This document shows, one piece after another, positions 43,616 through 54,917 of a stretch of DNA of 64,000 nt. Positions within the stretch are counted from its first letter, which is position 1, and each line of letters opens with the position of its first letter. A program made the translations under genes and the position numbers. Location of the stretch: contig JAQTMZ010000010.1 of NCBI GenBank assembly GCA_028714075.1, forward strand, positions 1-64,000, written 5' to 3'. The DNA is from Gallionella sp. GTDB taxonomy: Bacteria > Pseudomonadota > Gammaproteobacteria > Burkholderiales > Gallionellaceae. A model generated the notes under the pieces. The model was not told where the DNA came from. It worked only from the letters and a program-made list of their open reading frames with translations, and ran no database searches.

Positions 43616-44938
43616 ATGAGCAAAAAAACTATTCCGCCGCGCGTCGGCTTTGTCTCGCTTGGTTGCCCGAAGGCGACTGTGGATTCCGAGCACATCCTCA
43701 CCCGTTTGCGCGCCGAGGGCTACCTGATTTCCGGCAGCTATCAGGATTCCGATCTGGTAATCGTTAATACCTGCGGCTTTATCGACAGCGCGGTGGAGGA
43801 ATCGCTGGATGCAATCGGCGAGGCGTTAACCGAAAACGGCAAGGTGATCGTCACCGGCTGTCTCGGCGCGAAGGGCGATGTGGTGCGGACAGCGCATCCC
43901 AAGGTGCTCGCCGTGACCGGGCCGCATGCCACCGACGAGGTGATGGAAGTGGTGCATCAGCACTTGCCCAAACTGCACGATCCCCACACTGATCTCGTGC
44001 CGCCGCAGGGCATCCGCCTGACGCCGAAACATTACGCCTACGTGAAAATTTCCGAGGGCTGCAACCACAGCTGTACCTTCTGCATCATTCCCAGCCTGCG
44101 CGGCGATCTGGTCAGTCGTCCGGTCGGCGATGTGATGCAGGAAGCGCAGAGCCTGGTCGATTCGGGTGTGAAAGAGTTACTGGTGATTTCGCAGGATACT
44201 TCCGCTTACGGGGTGGATTTGAAATACCGCACCGGCTTCTGGGGCGGCAGGCCGCTCAAGACCAGGATGACCGAGCTGGCGGCGGCGATGGGTGAACTCG
44301 GGGCGTGGGTGCGCCTGCACTACGTGTACCCGTACCCGCATGTGGACGAAGTGATCCCGCTGATGGCCGAGGGCAAGATTTTGCCCTACCTCGATGTGCC
44401 GTTTCAGCATGCCAGCCAGCGCATTCTCAAGCTGATGAAACGCCCCGGCAGCAGCGACAACGTGCTGGCGCGCATCAAGCAATGGCGCGAGATTTGCCCG
44501 GAGCTGACGCTGCGCAGCACCTTCATCGTCGGCTTCCCCGGCGAGACCGAAGAGGAATTCGAGGAGCTGCTGGATTTTATCGAGGAAGCGCAACTGGATC
44601 GTGTCGGCGCGTTTGCCTATTCGCCGGTGGAAGGTGCGGCGGCCAACGAATTGCCCGACCACATTTCGCCCGAAGTGCAGCAGGAACGCCTTGCGCGGCT
44701 GATGCTGCTGCAGGAGGAAATCAGCGAGGAGCGCCTCAAACGTAAAATCGGCAAGACCATCACCGTGCTGGTGGATGAGGTGGACGAGGAAGGCGCGATT
44801 GCGCGCAGCTCCGCCGATGCGCCGGAAGTCGACGGCTTGGTGTACATCGAAAACGGCCAGCAGTTGCGCGTGGGCGAATTTGCCGAGGTGAAAATTACCG
44901 ATTCGGACGAGCATGATCTGTGGGCGGAAATAGCTTGA
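43616..44938 (+). CDS. rimO: Ribosomal protein S12 methylthiotransferase
   Basis: A protein of 440 residues from ATG 43616; a longer upstream frame overlaps the ZIP gene and is spurious. The N-terminal UPF0004 domain supplies one 4Fe-4S cluster through Cys in [22 protein letters not shown] and VTGCLGAKG. The radical SAM cluster motif is [10 protein letters not shown]-terminal TRAM domain (about 375-440) binds substrate. It methylthiolates an Asp of S12. The SLGCPK and PSLRGD segments distinguish RimO from MiaB. Confidence 0.96.
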   Translation: MSKKTIPPRVGFVSLGCPKATVDSEHILTRLRAEGYLISGSYQDSDLVIVNTCGFIDSAVEESLDAIGEALTENGKVIVTGCLGAKGDVVRTAHPKVLAVTGPHATDEVMEVVHQHLPKLHDPHTDLVPPQGIRLTPKHYAYVKISEGCNHSCTFCIIPSLRGDLVSRPVGDVMQEAQSLVDSGVKELLVISQDTSAYGVDLKYRTGFWGGRPLKTRMTELAAAMGELGAWVRLHYVYPYPHVDEVIPLMAEGKILPYLDVPFQHASQRILKLMKRPGSSDNVLARIKQWREICPELTLRSTFIVGFPGETEEEFEELLDFIEEAQLDRVGAFAYSPVEGAAANELPDHISPEVQQERLARLMLLQEEISEERLKRKIGKTITVLVDEVDEEGAIARSSADAPEVDGLVYIENGQQLRVGEFAEVKITDSDEHDLWAEIA

Positions 44939-45004
44939 GCCAATTGGCTGCTTCACCTTATTTGGCGTAGCATTACGCTTGTGCATGATAAAAAGGAGCA
45001 GGCC

Positions 45005-46081
45005 ATGACCGTGCGAAAATCATCTGCAAAGACCGGCGTAACAAGTCAAACGGCTCCGGCATCCAATGATGCCGCGAGCGGGGAGAAGCCCGCCGGAAAT
45101 GCGGTTGCGCCCGTTACACCGAAGCCTGCGGCAACACCAAAAAAAGCGGTGCGTCACGCCGCGCATAAAAAATCTTCCGACCCGGCGGTGATCGCCCAGA
45201 TCGAAGCGGTAAGCCAATCGCCGGCCGCATTGGCGGTGGCGCACGCACGGCACGGCTCCGATGAAGACAGCGATTATGCGCCCCTGCCGACGAGCTACCC
45301 GTACCGCACGCGGATACGCACCAAGGACTACGAGGCGCAAAAAGCCAAGTTGCAGATCGAGCTGCTGAAGGTGCAGAACTGGGTGAAGGAAACCGGGCAA
45401 AAAATCGTGGTGCTGTTTGAGGGGCGCGATGCCGCCGGTAAAGGCGGCACGATCAAGCGCTTCATGGAACATTTGAACCCGCGCTCCGCGCGGACGGTAG
45501 CCTTGGAAAAACCGTCGGACATCGAGCGCGGCCAGTGGTATTTTCAGCGTTACATCGAACACCTGCCGACGGCGGGCGAAATGGTGTTTTTCGATCGCTC
45601 TTGGTACAACCGCGCCGGTGTGGAACGGGTGATGGGGTTTTGCACGCCGAGCGAGCATCTCGAGTTCATGCGCCAGACGCCGCAGCTCGAGCGCATGCTC
45701 ACCAATAGCGGCATTCGCCTCTATAAATACTGGTTTTCGGTAAGCCGCGAAGAGCAGTTGCGGCGTTTCGTCTCGCGCCGCGACGACCCGCTCAAACACT
45801 GGAAGCTGTCGCCCATCGATATCAAATCGCTGGATATGTGGAATGAATATACCGAAGCAAAAAACACCATGTTCTTCCACACCGATACCGCCGATTCGCC
45901 CTGGGTGGTCATCAAGTCGGACGACAAAAAGCGCGCGCGCCTGAACTGCATGCGGCATTTTTTGCACAGCCTGCCCTACCCGGATAAAGACCCTCATGTG
46001 GCAAGCGCGCCCGATCCGTTGATAGTGGGCTCGGGCGCGCAGGTGTTGGCCAATGAAGAGAATGTGGTTACGAAATTTTAA
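45005..46081 (+). CDS. ppk2: Polyphosphate kinase 2 family protein
   Basis: A protein of 358 residues from ATG 45005 with AAGGAG at 44993-44998. An N-terminal Ala/Pro/Lys-rich tail (about 1-85) precedes the kinase core. Walker A is EGRDAAGKGGTIKRF; the lid and Walker B segments are FFDRSWYNRAGVERVMGF and SVSREEQLRRFVSRRDDPLKHWKLSPID. PPK2 enzymes transfer phosphate between polyphosphate and nucleoside diphosphates. The long disordered N-terminal tail is unusual for the class. Confidence 0.95.
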   Translation: MTVRKSSAKTGVTSQTAPASNDAASGEKPAGNAVAPVTPKPAATPKKAVRHAAHKKSSDPAVIAQIEAVSQSPAALAVAHARHGSDEDSDYAPLPTSYPYRTRIRTKDYEAQKAKLQIELLKVQNWVKETGQKIVVLFEGRDAAGKGGTIKRFMEHLNPRSARTVALEKPSDIERGQWYFQRYIEHLPTAGEMVFFDRSWYNRAGVERVMGFCTPSEHLEFMRQTPQLERMLTNSGIRLYKYWFSVSREEQLRRFVSRRDDPLKHWKLSPIDIKSLDMWNEYTEAKNTMFFHTDTADSPWVVIKSDDKKRARLNCMRHFLHSLPYPDKDPHVASAPDPLIVGSGAQVLANEENVVTKF

Positions 46082-46107
46082 TTTTAATTCAGGAATAAAT
46101 AATACTT

Positions 46108-47637
46108 ATGCGCCCAGAAATGCCAACCGATGAACAGGTTCGAACTGCCCTGCGTAGCGTAATTGACCCGGAAGTCGGTATAAATATCGTCGATCTTGGC
46201 CTGGTGTACGGCGTGATGATTTCGGATAACAAGCTGCATATCGAACTGACCATGACCACGCCGGCCTGCCCGATGGGCGAAATGATTATGGATGATGCGC
46301 GGCGGGTCTTGGCGGCATTGCTGCCGGACGGCGCAGAAATCGAACTTGATCTGGTGTGGGAGCCGCCATGGGATCCGAGCAAGATGAGCGATCACGCGCG
46401 CAATCATTTCGGCTGGGAACCGGCATCGGACAGCATCACGCCGGATATGCCAGAACCGGTGCCACAGGCGACACCCGAAGTTTCATCTGGAATTGCGCCT
46501 ACGCCGGAAATTGCACCCGCGCCAGAAATTGTGCCTATGCCGGATACGTCCGGCCGGTCGGGCGGCTTAAGTGTCCCGTTTCGCCTGCCGCTGCTGATCC
46601 TCGGATTCATCTCGCTGGCAGCGGGAGTGTTGGCCGGTCTCGCACGGATGGGCTGGGCGGTACCGCTTCATGCGGTGCAATTGAGTTCGTTGCACGGCCC
46701 GCTGATGGTGTGCGGTTTTCTCGGCACCGTCATCGGCCTGGAACGGGCGGTCGCCCTGGGTTACCGCTGGGCATATGCCGGCCCGCTGCTGACCGGTCTG
46801 GGCGGCGTCGCCATCCTGCTGGGTTTTCCGCTTCCCGTGGCTGCGGCAGCCATGGCGCTGGGCAGCGCCGTGCTGTTCTCCGGGACTATCCTGATCCTGC
46901 TGCGCCAGCGCGAGCTGTTCATGGTTACGATGGCGCTCGGCGCATTTAGCTGGCTGGCGGGTAATTTGCTGTGGTTGACCGGTTCGGCGGTGTCGGGGGT
47001 GGTGGCGTTGTGGATTAATTTCCTGGTGCTGACCATCGCCGGGGAACGGCTGGAATTAACCCGCTTCCTGCCTCCTTCGCCCAATGCCAAACGTATTTTT
47101 GCGGTCATTCTTGCAATACTTCTGGCGGGCGGATTCCTGAACGGAACGAGTGCCGGCATCGCCCTGTATGGCATCGGGCTGCTCGGTCTGGCATTGTGGC
47201 TGCTGCGCCAGGATATCGCGCGCCGCACGGTGAAGGAGCAGGGCTTGACCCGCTTCACCGCAGTCTGCCTGCTTTCCGGTTATGCCTGGCTCACCGTCGG
47301 CAGCATTATGCTGCTCGTTGCCGGCGGCTTAACCACAGCGGTATATGCAGCGGTACTGCACGCGATCCTGTTTGGCTTCGTGTTCTCGATGGTGTTCGGT
47401 CACGCGCCGATAATTTTCCCGGCTGTGGTGCGCGTCCGGATGCCGTACCACTGGACTTTCTACCTGCCGCTGCTGGCGCTCCATGCGTCGTTGCTGATAC
47501 GTATCGCCGGTGACGGGTTGGTGCTGCCGGAACTGCGCAACCTCGGCGGGTTGCTGAATGCAATAACACTGGTGCTGTTCATTCTGAGTACAGTCAGCAG
47601 CGTGGTGCGCGGTTTCCGGACAGTTGGAAAACCTTAG
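46108..47637 (+). CDS. MIP18/SufT-like domain fused to a polytopic NnrS-like membrane domain
   Basis: A protein of 509 residues. Residues 1-105 are a MIP18 (DUF59) domain as in SufT/PaaD proteins that assist Fe-S cluster assembly: VIDPEVGINIVDLGLVYGV and the conserved Cys54 in TTPACPMGEMI. A Pro/Glu linker (about 110-150) with PxPEIxP repeats leads to about eleven or twelve membrane helices (155-509). These carry LHGPLMVCGFLGTVIGLERAVAL and MVFGHAPIIFPAV, which recall the NnrS heme-copper membrane family. The fusion is a single uninterrupted frame. Function is unknown; Fe-S handling coupled to nitric oxide or redox stress at the membrane is a guess. Confidence 0.75.
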   Translation: MRPEMPTDEQVRTALRSVIDPEVGINIVDLGLVYGVMISDNKLHIELTMTTPACPMGEMIMDDARRVLAALLPDGAEIELDLVWEPPWDPSKMSDHARNHFGWEPASDSITPDMPEPVPQATPEVSSGIAPTPEIAPAPEIVPMPDTSGRSGGLSVPFRLPLLILGFISLAAGVLAGLARMGWAVPLHAVQLSSLHGPLMVCGFLGTVIGLERAVALGYRWAYAGPLLTGLGGVAILLGFPLPVAAAAMALGSAVLFSGTILILLRQRELFMVTMALGAFSWLAGNLLWLTGSAVSGVVALWINFLVLTIAGERLELTRFLPPSPNAKRIFAVILAILLAGGFLNGTSAGIALYGIGLLGLALWLLRQDIARRTVKEQGLTRFTAVCLLSGYAWLTVGSIMLLVAGGLTTAVYAAVLHAILFGFVFSMVFGHAPIIFPAVVRVRMPYHWTFYLPLLALHASLLIRIAGDGLVLPELRNLGGLLNAITLVLFILSTVSSVVRGFRTVGKP

Positions 47638-47774
47638 CCGCTACGCAAATCATCATGCCGCCGTCAGCCTGAAGTCGCTGTGCGCAGTATATTGTCATCG
47701 GCATGATGTAAGAGTAAGCTGCATCGCAATTTATCCATAGCCTCGGATTGCATGGATGGGAGAGGCGCTTGGGC

Positions 47775-47803
47775 TTGCGGCGAAATTTTTTGCATCTTGT
47801 ATT
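47775..47803 (+). promoter_or_regulatory. Possible promoter for the receiver-TPR gene
   Basis: TTGCGG (47775-47780), 17-base spacer, TGTATT (47798-47803), about 50 bases before the start codon. The rest of the 218-base gap (47638-47855) shows no gene. Confidence 0.35.
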
Positions 47804-47855
47804 TGGATGAACCCTGAGTTCTTAGAGGCTCCCATAGATTGAAAAGGGAAATTTC

Positions 47856-49490
47856 ATGCTTACTGTTCCAGATGATCCCAATGCAGCGTTTATCGGCAAA
47901 GCTTTTTTAATTATTGACGATTTCCAGGGCATGCGCACGATGATGCGGGAAATGCTCAAAACATTCGGCGTCAAAAACATCGACACGGCTTCTACCGGGA
48001 ATGAGGCCATTGCCTTTCTGGAAAAAAACAAATATGACGTTGTGCTGTGCGACTTCAATCTGGGCCCCGGCAAGAACGGCCAGCATATACTCGAAGAAGT
48101 GAAACATCGCAGCCTGATCGGCCCATCGACAGCATGGATTATCGTTACGGCCGAAAAAACCCCGGACATGATTTTTGGCGCTGCCGAATACATGCCTGAC
48201 GACTACATCCTTAAACCGGTCAACGAGGCCATGATGAGGAGCCGGCTGGAAAAAGTGGTCACAAAAAAAGGGGCGCTTGTCGATATAGAAAATGCGATGC
48301 GCGCCAAGGATTTCGTCCGTGCGGTCGCACTCTGCGACGAATTGATGGCATCGAGCAAAGCCAACACCACCGAGTTGCAGCGTATCAAAACCAGCACGTT
48401 GTTGAGCACCGGACAACACGACCAAGCCAAGCAGGCGTTCGAGCAGATACTTGCCAAACGCGACATTCCCTGGGCCAAGACCGGTTTGGGCAAGGTGGCT
48501 TTTTATAAAAATGACGTGGACCGGGCGCGGCAATTATTCCGTGAAGTCATCAACCAGAACGCCGCCTATCTGGAAGCGCATGACTGGGTCGCCAAGTGCC
48601 ACGAAGCGATCGGAGAGCTGGAAGAAACGCAACGTGTATTGACGCGGTGTACGGAATTGTCACCGCATTCGGTTCTGCGCCAAAGAAGCCTGGGAGAAAT
48701 CGCGTACAAGCGGGGCGATTTGGAGACAGCCGAGAAGGCTTTCCGGAAAGCCATCAAGCTGGGTGAATTTTCTGTTCATAAGTCGCCTGCCCCCTACCTC
48801 GTTCTGGCCAAGGTGTGCTCGAAAAAGAATAATTCCTCCGAAGCGCTGCAAATTCTGAAAAACCTCCACAAGGATTTTGAAGGCCACGAAATTGCCTTGC
48901 ATGCCAAAGTGGTAGAGGGGATGATTTACTGCGAGGCAGGCGACCAGATTAACGCTGGAAAAGTTTCCAAGGAAGCCGCCGAGCTTTTCCGGAAGGATGA
49001 CAATAAAAGCAACGCCAACGTATTGCTTGAGGCCACCCAGCTATTCCTGGCAACAAAGAACAAAGAGGCCGCCGAAAGTCTGCTAAAAACCCTTGTCCAG
49101 AATAATCACGAAAACACCGAGTTGCTGGCAGAGGTCACTGACCTGTATAACCAGGCCGGCTTTCAGGATTGGGGGCAGGCGATCATCGAGAAATCGCGCC
49201 AGGAAGTTATTGCACTCAACAACCAGGGGGTGCTTTTGGCCAAGGAGGGCAAGCTGGATGAGGCAATCAAGCTGCTCAGCGATGCGCGCAAATTGCTTCC
49301 GAAAAACAAGCGGATCATGATCAATCTGGTCAACATGTCCATCCTGTCCATGCGGCAGAACGGAAGAAACGACTATCTGATGCAACTGGCAAAGGAATGC
49401 CTGGAGCAAGTAGCCAGGCTTGACCGGCAATCGGAATGGTGCGCCCAAATGCAGGCTGCGCTGGATGCCATTCCGGTAAGACCGGTTTAG
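47856..49490 (+). CDS. Response regulator with TPR output
   Basis: A protein of 544 residues. The receiver (about 15-135) has the IIDDFQGMR pocket, Asp66 in LCDFNLGPGKNG, a VTAEKT switch and Lys in YILKPVNE. Residues about 145-530 are helical repeats with TPR spacing and signatures such as GLGKVAFYKNDVDRARQLF and LGEIAYKRGDLETAEKAFRKAI. The output is therefore a protein-interaction surface rather than DNA binding. No kinase is adjacent; the phosphate source may be one of the two signalling blocks. AAGGGA lies before ATG 47856. Confidence 0.88.
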   Translation: MLTVPDDPNAAFIGKAFLIIDDFQGMRTMMREMLKTFGVKNIDTASTGNEAIAFLEKNKYDVVLCDFNLGPGKNGQHILEEVKHRSLIGPSTAWIIVTAEKTPDMIFGAAEYMPDDYILKPVNEAMMRSRLEKVVTKKGALVDIENAMRAKDFVRAVALCDELMASSKANTTELQRIKTSTLLSTGQHDQAKQAFEQILAKRDIPWAKTGLGKVAFYKNDVDRARQLFREVINQNAAYLEAHDWVAKCHEAIGELEETQRVLTRCTELSPHSVLRQRSLGEIAYKRGDLETAEKAFRKAIKLGEFSVHKSPAPYLVLAKVCSKKNNSSEALQILKNLHKDFEGHEIALHAKVVEGMIYCEAGDQINAGKVSKEAAELFRKDDNKSNANVLLEATQLFLATKNKEAAESLLKTLVQNNHENTELLAEVTDLYNQAGFQDWGQAIIEKSRQEVIALNNQGVLLAKEGKLDEAIKLLSDARKLLPKNKRIMINLVNMSILSMRQNGRNDYLMQLAKECLEQVARLDRQSEWCAQMQAALDAIPVRPV

Positions 49491-49493
49491 CGC

Positions 49494-50021
49494 CTATTTA
49501 ATAACCTTCAACAACACCAGCACCGCGCCGCTGCCGCCTTCTTTGGGTTGCGCATCGCAATATCCCAACACATGCGGATGCTGGGTGAGCCAGTGGCGCG
49601 CAAGCTTGCGCAGCACTGCTTCGCCACCCCGGCTGTTCATGCCCTTGCCGTGGATCACCAGCACGCAGCGCAATCCGCGCTGCGCCGCTTCATGCAAAAA
49701 CTCCTGCAACAGTTGGCGCGCCGCATCGCTGTTGTTGCCGTGCAGGTCGAGGCTAGCCTGCACCGGCCAGTGGCCGCGCCGCAGTTTGCGCAAGGTCATG
49801 CGCGACAGGCCGTTGCGCAGAAATTCATCCGGTGCCGTTTCGGCGGAAAAGTCGGATAGTGTGTCGGGTATGGCGGAAGGCGGGGCAGGGGCGCGCGGCA
49901 AGGGTTTGCGCGGCGGTTTATGCGGCTCGATGCGGTTCTGCTCGGGCAGCGGTTCTACTGCGCCGGCTGCCGCGCGGAACAGCGCGGCATCGTCAGCTTC
50001 TTGTGGCGGAGGCTTATTCAT
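49494..50021 (-). CDS. Smr-domain protein
   Basis: A protein of 175 residues. A Pro/Ala-rich N-terminal half (about 1-85) precedes an Smr domain with the DLHGNNSDAARQLL motif, VLVIHGKGMNSRGGE and GGSGAVLVLLK. Stand-alone bacterial Smr proteins (YdaL-like) are metal-dependent endonucleases active on DNA or RNA. It converges with the receiver-TPR gene, 3 bases apart. Confidence 0.93.
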   Translation of the reverse strand: MNKPPPQEADDAALFRAAAGAVEPLPEQNRIEPHKPPRKPLPRAPAPPSAIPDTLSDFSAETAPDEFLRNGLSRMTLRKLRRGHWPVQASLDLHGNNSDAARQLLQEFLHEAAQRGLRCVLVIHGKGMNSRGGEAVLRKLARHWLTQHPHVLGYCDAQPKEGGSGAVLVLLKVIK

Positions 50022-50034
50022 TTAAAAAAACAGC

Positions 50035-50115
50035 TAGTCCACGAAAAACACGAAAAGCACGAAAGATTCAGACCCTCTTTTCATTCCGGGCGGCGTATTG
50101 TTTTTTCGTGGACTA
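50035..50115. repeat. CACGAAA-type inverted repeat element
   Basis: The ends TAGTCCACGAAAAA (50035-50048) and TTTTTCGTGGACTA (50102-50115) are perfect inverted copies. The left end continues as CACGAAAAGCACGAAAG. It fills the gap between smr and trxB and is the second copy of the element at 6629-6739. No transposase is present. Confidence 0.8.
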
Positions 50116-50122
50116 ATAGCCC

Positions 50123-52129
<2,007 letters not shown>

Positions 52130-52146
<17 letters not shown>

Positions 52147-52597
52147 CCCGCCGTGCGCCGCTATAGCGCGTACGCCAGTACTTTTCGCGCATGTTTGCCA
52201 CCATGATTGCCTTGCCGCTGCTGGGGGAATGTACGAAGCGCTCCTCGCCGACATAGATGCCGACATGCGAGAATGGCTGCTGGCGCGTGTTGAAAAATAC
52301 CAGGTCGCCGGGGCGCAATTGGCCTGCATCCAGTTGCTCGCCCACCCGGCTCATCTCCGGGCTGGTGCGCGGCAGTTTGATCCCCAGTGTGTTCAGGTAC
52401 ACATGCTGCACGAAGCTGCTGCAATCGAAGCCGTTGTCGCCCGAGTTGCCGCCGTAGCGATAGGGCGTATCGGCCAGGCTCAGGGCATACAGCGCGACAT
52501 CGTTCATGCGCCCGCCGGAAGGCTGTTCAGGAGGTGAGCCGGGTGTGGCGCAGGCACCGAGCAGCAGGATGAAAAAGGTAAGGCAGAGGCGTTGCAT
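52130..52597 (-). CDS. NlpC/P60-family lipoprotein endopeptidase
   Basis: A protein of 155 residues from ATG 52597 (MQRLCLTFFILLLGAC). The lipobox LGAC has Cys16. The catalytic Cys59 is in DNGFDCSSFVQHVY, the His in SHVGIYVG, and a third polar residue in FVHSPSSG. It is a Spr/NlpC-like murein endopeptidase of the outer membrane. It is convergent with mltB and divergent from the secretin-like gene, so two cell-wall enzymes lie side by side. Confidence 0.93.
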
Positions 52598-52646
52598 GGC
52601 GCGAAATTTACGGTAAAGTGGTATCGTTTGCAAAGAAATGTTCTTC

Positions 52647-53504
52647 ATGAAAAATATCCTCGCGAGTTTCGCACTGTTGCTGTTCTCCGCGCCCGTTTGG
52701 GCGGAGCTGGAAATTATTGCGCTCAAGCATCGCCGTGTGGAAGAGTTGCTGCCAATTATCCAGCCGTTGCTGGATAAGGGCGATGTCGCCAGCGGCATGA
52801 ACTACCAGCTCATCCTGCGCACCTCGCCGCGCAATCTGGCGCAAATCAGGGAATTGCTGGAGAGCCTGGATACCGCGCCGCGTAGCCTGAAAATTACCGT
52901 GATGCAAGATGTGGACAGCGAAACCGCCACGCGGTTGATCGAAGCTTCCGGCAGTGTCGGCCTGAATCGCGAGACGCGGGTTACCGTACCGGGAAGCGTT
53001 AGCAACAGCGGGCTGAATATCGATCTGGGACAAGGTCAGGACAGGCTGAAGGCGCATGTGACCAGCACCCGTTCGCTCGAAGATGACCGCAAGACCCAGC
53101 AACTGCGGGTGCTGGAAGGCAACCGTGCGCTGGTGCGCAGCGGGCAATCCGTTCCCGTTCCGCAACGGCAGGTGATACAAAACCAGTGGGGCACGCAGGT
53201 GATCGACAGCACGCAATACCAGGAAGTGGGCAGCGGGTTTTATGTGCTGCCGCGCGTCAACGGCGACCGGGTGACACTGGAAATCAGCGCGCAGAATGAC
53301 TCGCTCGCGCCTAATTCCGGGAGCAATCCGACCATGCGTGTCCAGCAGACTTCCAGTGTCGTATCGGGCCGTTTGGGCGAATGGCTGGAAGTGGGCGGAT
53401 TGGGGCAGAAAAAAAATACCGACGATTCGGCTGTATCCTCGCGCAGCACATCCCGGACGCGCGAGCAGCGCAGCGTGCTGATCAAGGTGGAAGAGGTTCA
53501 GTGA
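52647..53504 (+). CDS. Orphan secretin N-domain (NolW-like) protein
   Basis: A protein of 285 residues from ATG 52647; an ATG at 52638 is the alternative. A signal peptide (about 1-19, PVWA) precedes a secretin N1-like domain (IALKHRRVEELLPIIQPLL, LILRTSPRNLAQIRELLESLD). The later part resembles the beginning of a secretin barrel domain (VLEGNRALVRSGQSVPVP, GSGFYVLPRVNGDRVTLEIS). It is too short to form a full secretin pore, and no other secretion or pilus gene is nearby. It may be a periplasmic accessory or a remnant. Confidence 0.82.
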   Translation: MKNILASFALLLFSAPVWAELEIIALKHRRVEELLPIIQPLLDKGDVASGMNYQLILRTSPRNLAQIRELLESLDTAPRSLKITVMQDVDSETATRLIEASGSVGLNRETRVTVPGSVSNSGLNIDLGQGQDRLKAHVTSTRSLEDDRKTQQLRVLEGNRALVRSGQSVPVPQRQVIQNQWGTQVIDSTQYQEVGSGFYVLPRVNGDRVTLEISAQNDSLAPNSGSNPTMRVQQTSSVVSGRLGEWLEVGGLGQKKNTDDSAVSSRSTSRTREQRSVLIKVEEVQ

Positions 53505-53676
53505 TATTGAAGGTGCCGGTGAAGGCGGGAAAGATTTATAAGTTCAGTAAAAAAGGAAAAATTCAAATGCTTCGGTCAGTTTCAAAATGTAGATGCCAAT
53601 CATGCAGCTCAATCATAAATTACCAATCAGCTATACCTACTGAATGGCCCGCACAAACAGATAACAGGGGGGCAGC

Positions 53677-54837
53677 ATGAAACTGTCGGCACATCCGCTG
53701 TGGCTGGTAGGTTTTCGCCCGTTTTTCGGGCTGGCGTGTTTGTCTGGATTGAGCCTGCCGATCCTGTGGGCATTGCTTTTTTCGGATGCGATTTCGGCGT
53801 CGGCAATGGCGTTTCCCAAGGTGCAATGGCATGCCCACGAGATGTTTTTCGGCTTTGGCTGGGCGGTGCTCGGCGGTTTCCTGCTGACTTCGACCAAGAA
53901 CTGGGTCGGGATTCGCGGCTACCACGGCTACCCGCTGATGTTTCTCGCCGCCGCATGGCTTTTCGAACGGGCCGGCATGTGGTTCGGGGGAGCCTGGCCG
54001 CCGCTGCTGTTCCGGGTTTCAAACAACCTGTTTCTCGGGTCGATTGTTGCGATGCTGCTGTGGACGCTGATCAGCAACCGCAAGAATGACACCTATCGCG
54101 ACAACTACTTTTTTTTCGTGATTCTCCCGGCGTTTCTGCTGGCGAAAAACCTGATGCTGAGCCACGACTATTTCCAGATCGGCTGGAGCATGGCGCTGGG
54201 GCTTTTCCGGATGGCATTCCTGGTGATGCTCGAGCGGACGCTCGCCACATTCATGAAGGCCGGGTTCCAGGTTTCGATCCTGAACAACCCGGCGCTGAAC
54301 AAGGCGATCAAGATTCTCGGGCTGGCCCTGGTGTTCGAAAGCCTGCTGCCGCCGCAGCTATCCGGCTGGATCGCGCTGCTGCTCGCGCTGCTGCTCGCGG
54401 GGCGCTTCTTTTTCTGGAAACCCCAGTTGGCCGTACAGCGGCTCGATATCGCGGTTATGTATCTGGGTTATCTCGCGCTGGTCGCGCAATTGCTGATCGA
54501 GTTTATCCGGCATGTCGCCCATCCTGAATGGCCCACATCCCTGTCCATCCACGTGTTCACTTTCGGCGTGATGGGCATCATTATTCCCGGCATGCTGGTC
54601 AGGATATCCAAGGGGCACACCGGCAGAAAAGCGGGTTTCGATGCGGCCGATAAAATGGTTCTCAGGGTCATGATCCTGGCATTCGTGTTACGCATCGTTG
54701 CGCCACAGATTTATCCTGCCGGCTATACGCTGTGGATTTACCTCGCGGCATTTTGCTGGCTGGCCTGTTTTGCGACACTCGCATGGCGGTATATTCCGAT
54801 CCTCATGCAGCCACGGATCGATGGCAAGGAACACTAA
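53677..54837 (+). CDS. nnrS: NnrS-family heme-copper membrane protein
   Basis: A protein of 386 residues with about twelve membrane helices. NnrS landmarks: HPLWLVGFRPFFGLA at the start, WHAHEMFFGFGWAVLGGFLLT and TKNW, and IIPGMLVRISKGHTGR late in the protein. In Rhodobacter and Vibrio NnrS protects against nitric oxide stress. AGGGGGGC lies before ATG 53677. The 172-base gap upstream shows no certain regulator box. It is followed by a sensor kinase cluster, one of whose kinases has a NIT-like sensor region. Confidence 0.93.
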   Translation: MKLSAHPLWLVGFRPFFGLACLSGLSLPILWALLFSDAISASAMAFPKVQWHAHEMFFGFGWAVLGGFLLTSTKNWVGIRGYHGYPLMFLAAAWLFERAGMWFGGAWPPLLFRVSNNLFLGSIVAMLLWTLISNRKNDTYRDNYFFFVILPAFLLAKNLMLSHDYFQIGWSMALGLFRMAFLVMLERTLATFMKAGFQVSILNNPALNKAIKILGLALVFESLLPPQLSGWIALLLALLLAGRFFFWKPQLAVQRLDIAVMYLGYLALVAQLLIEFIRHVAHPEWPTSLSIHVFTFGVMGIIIPGMLVRISKGHTGRKAGFDAADKMVLRVMILAFVLRIVAPQIYPAGYTLWIYLAAFCWLACFATLAWRYIPILMQPRIDGKEH

Positions 54838-54840
54838 AAG

Positions 54841-54895
54841 CTGGTGATGAAACACCAGCCAACACTGTAGGGGGGGCGATGAGCCGCGCCCCTGC
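54841..54895. repeat. Two small hairpins between nnrS and the kinase cluster
   Basis: CTGGTG/CACCAG (54841-54846 and 54853-54858) is followed by GTAGGGG...CGCCCCTGCAG (54867-54895), an imperfect member of the GTAGGGGCG palindrome family. Neither has a T-run. Confidence 0.5.
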
Positions 54896-54917
54896 AGATT
54901 AAAATTACAAATTTTGT

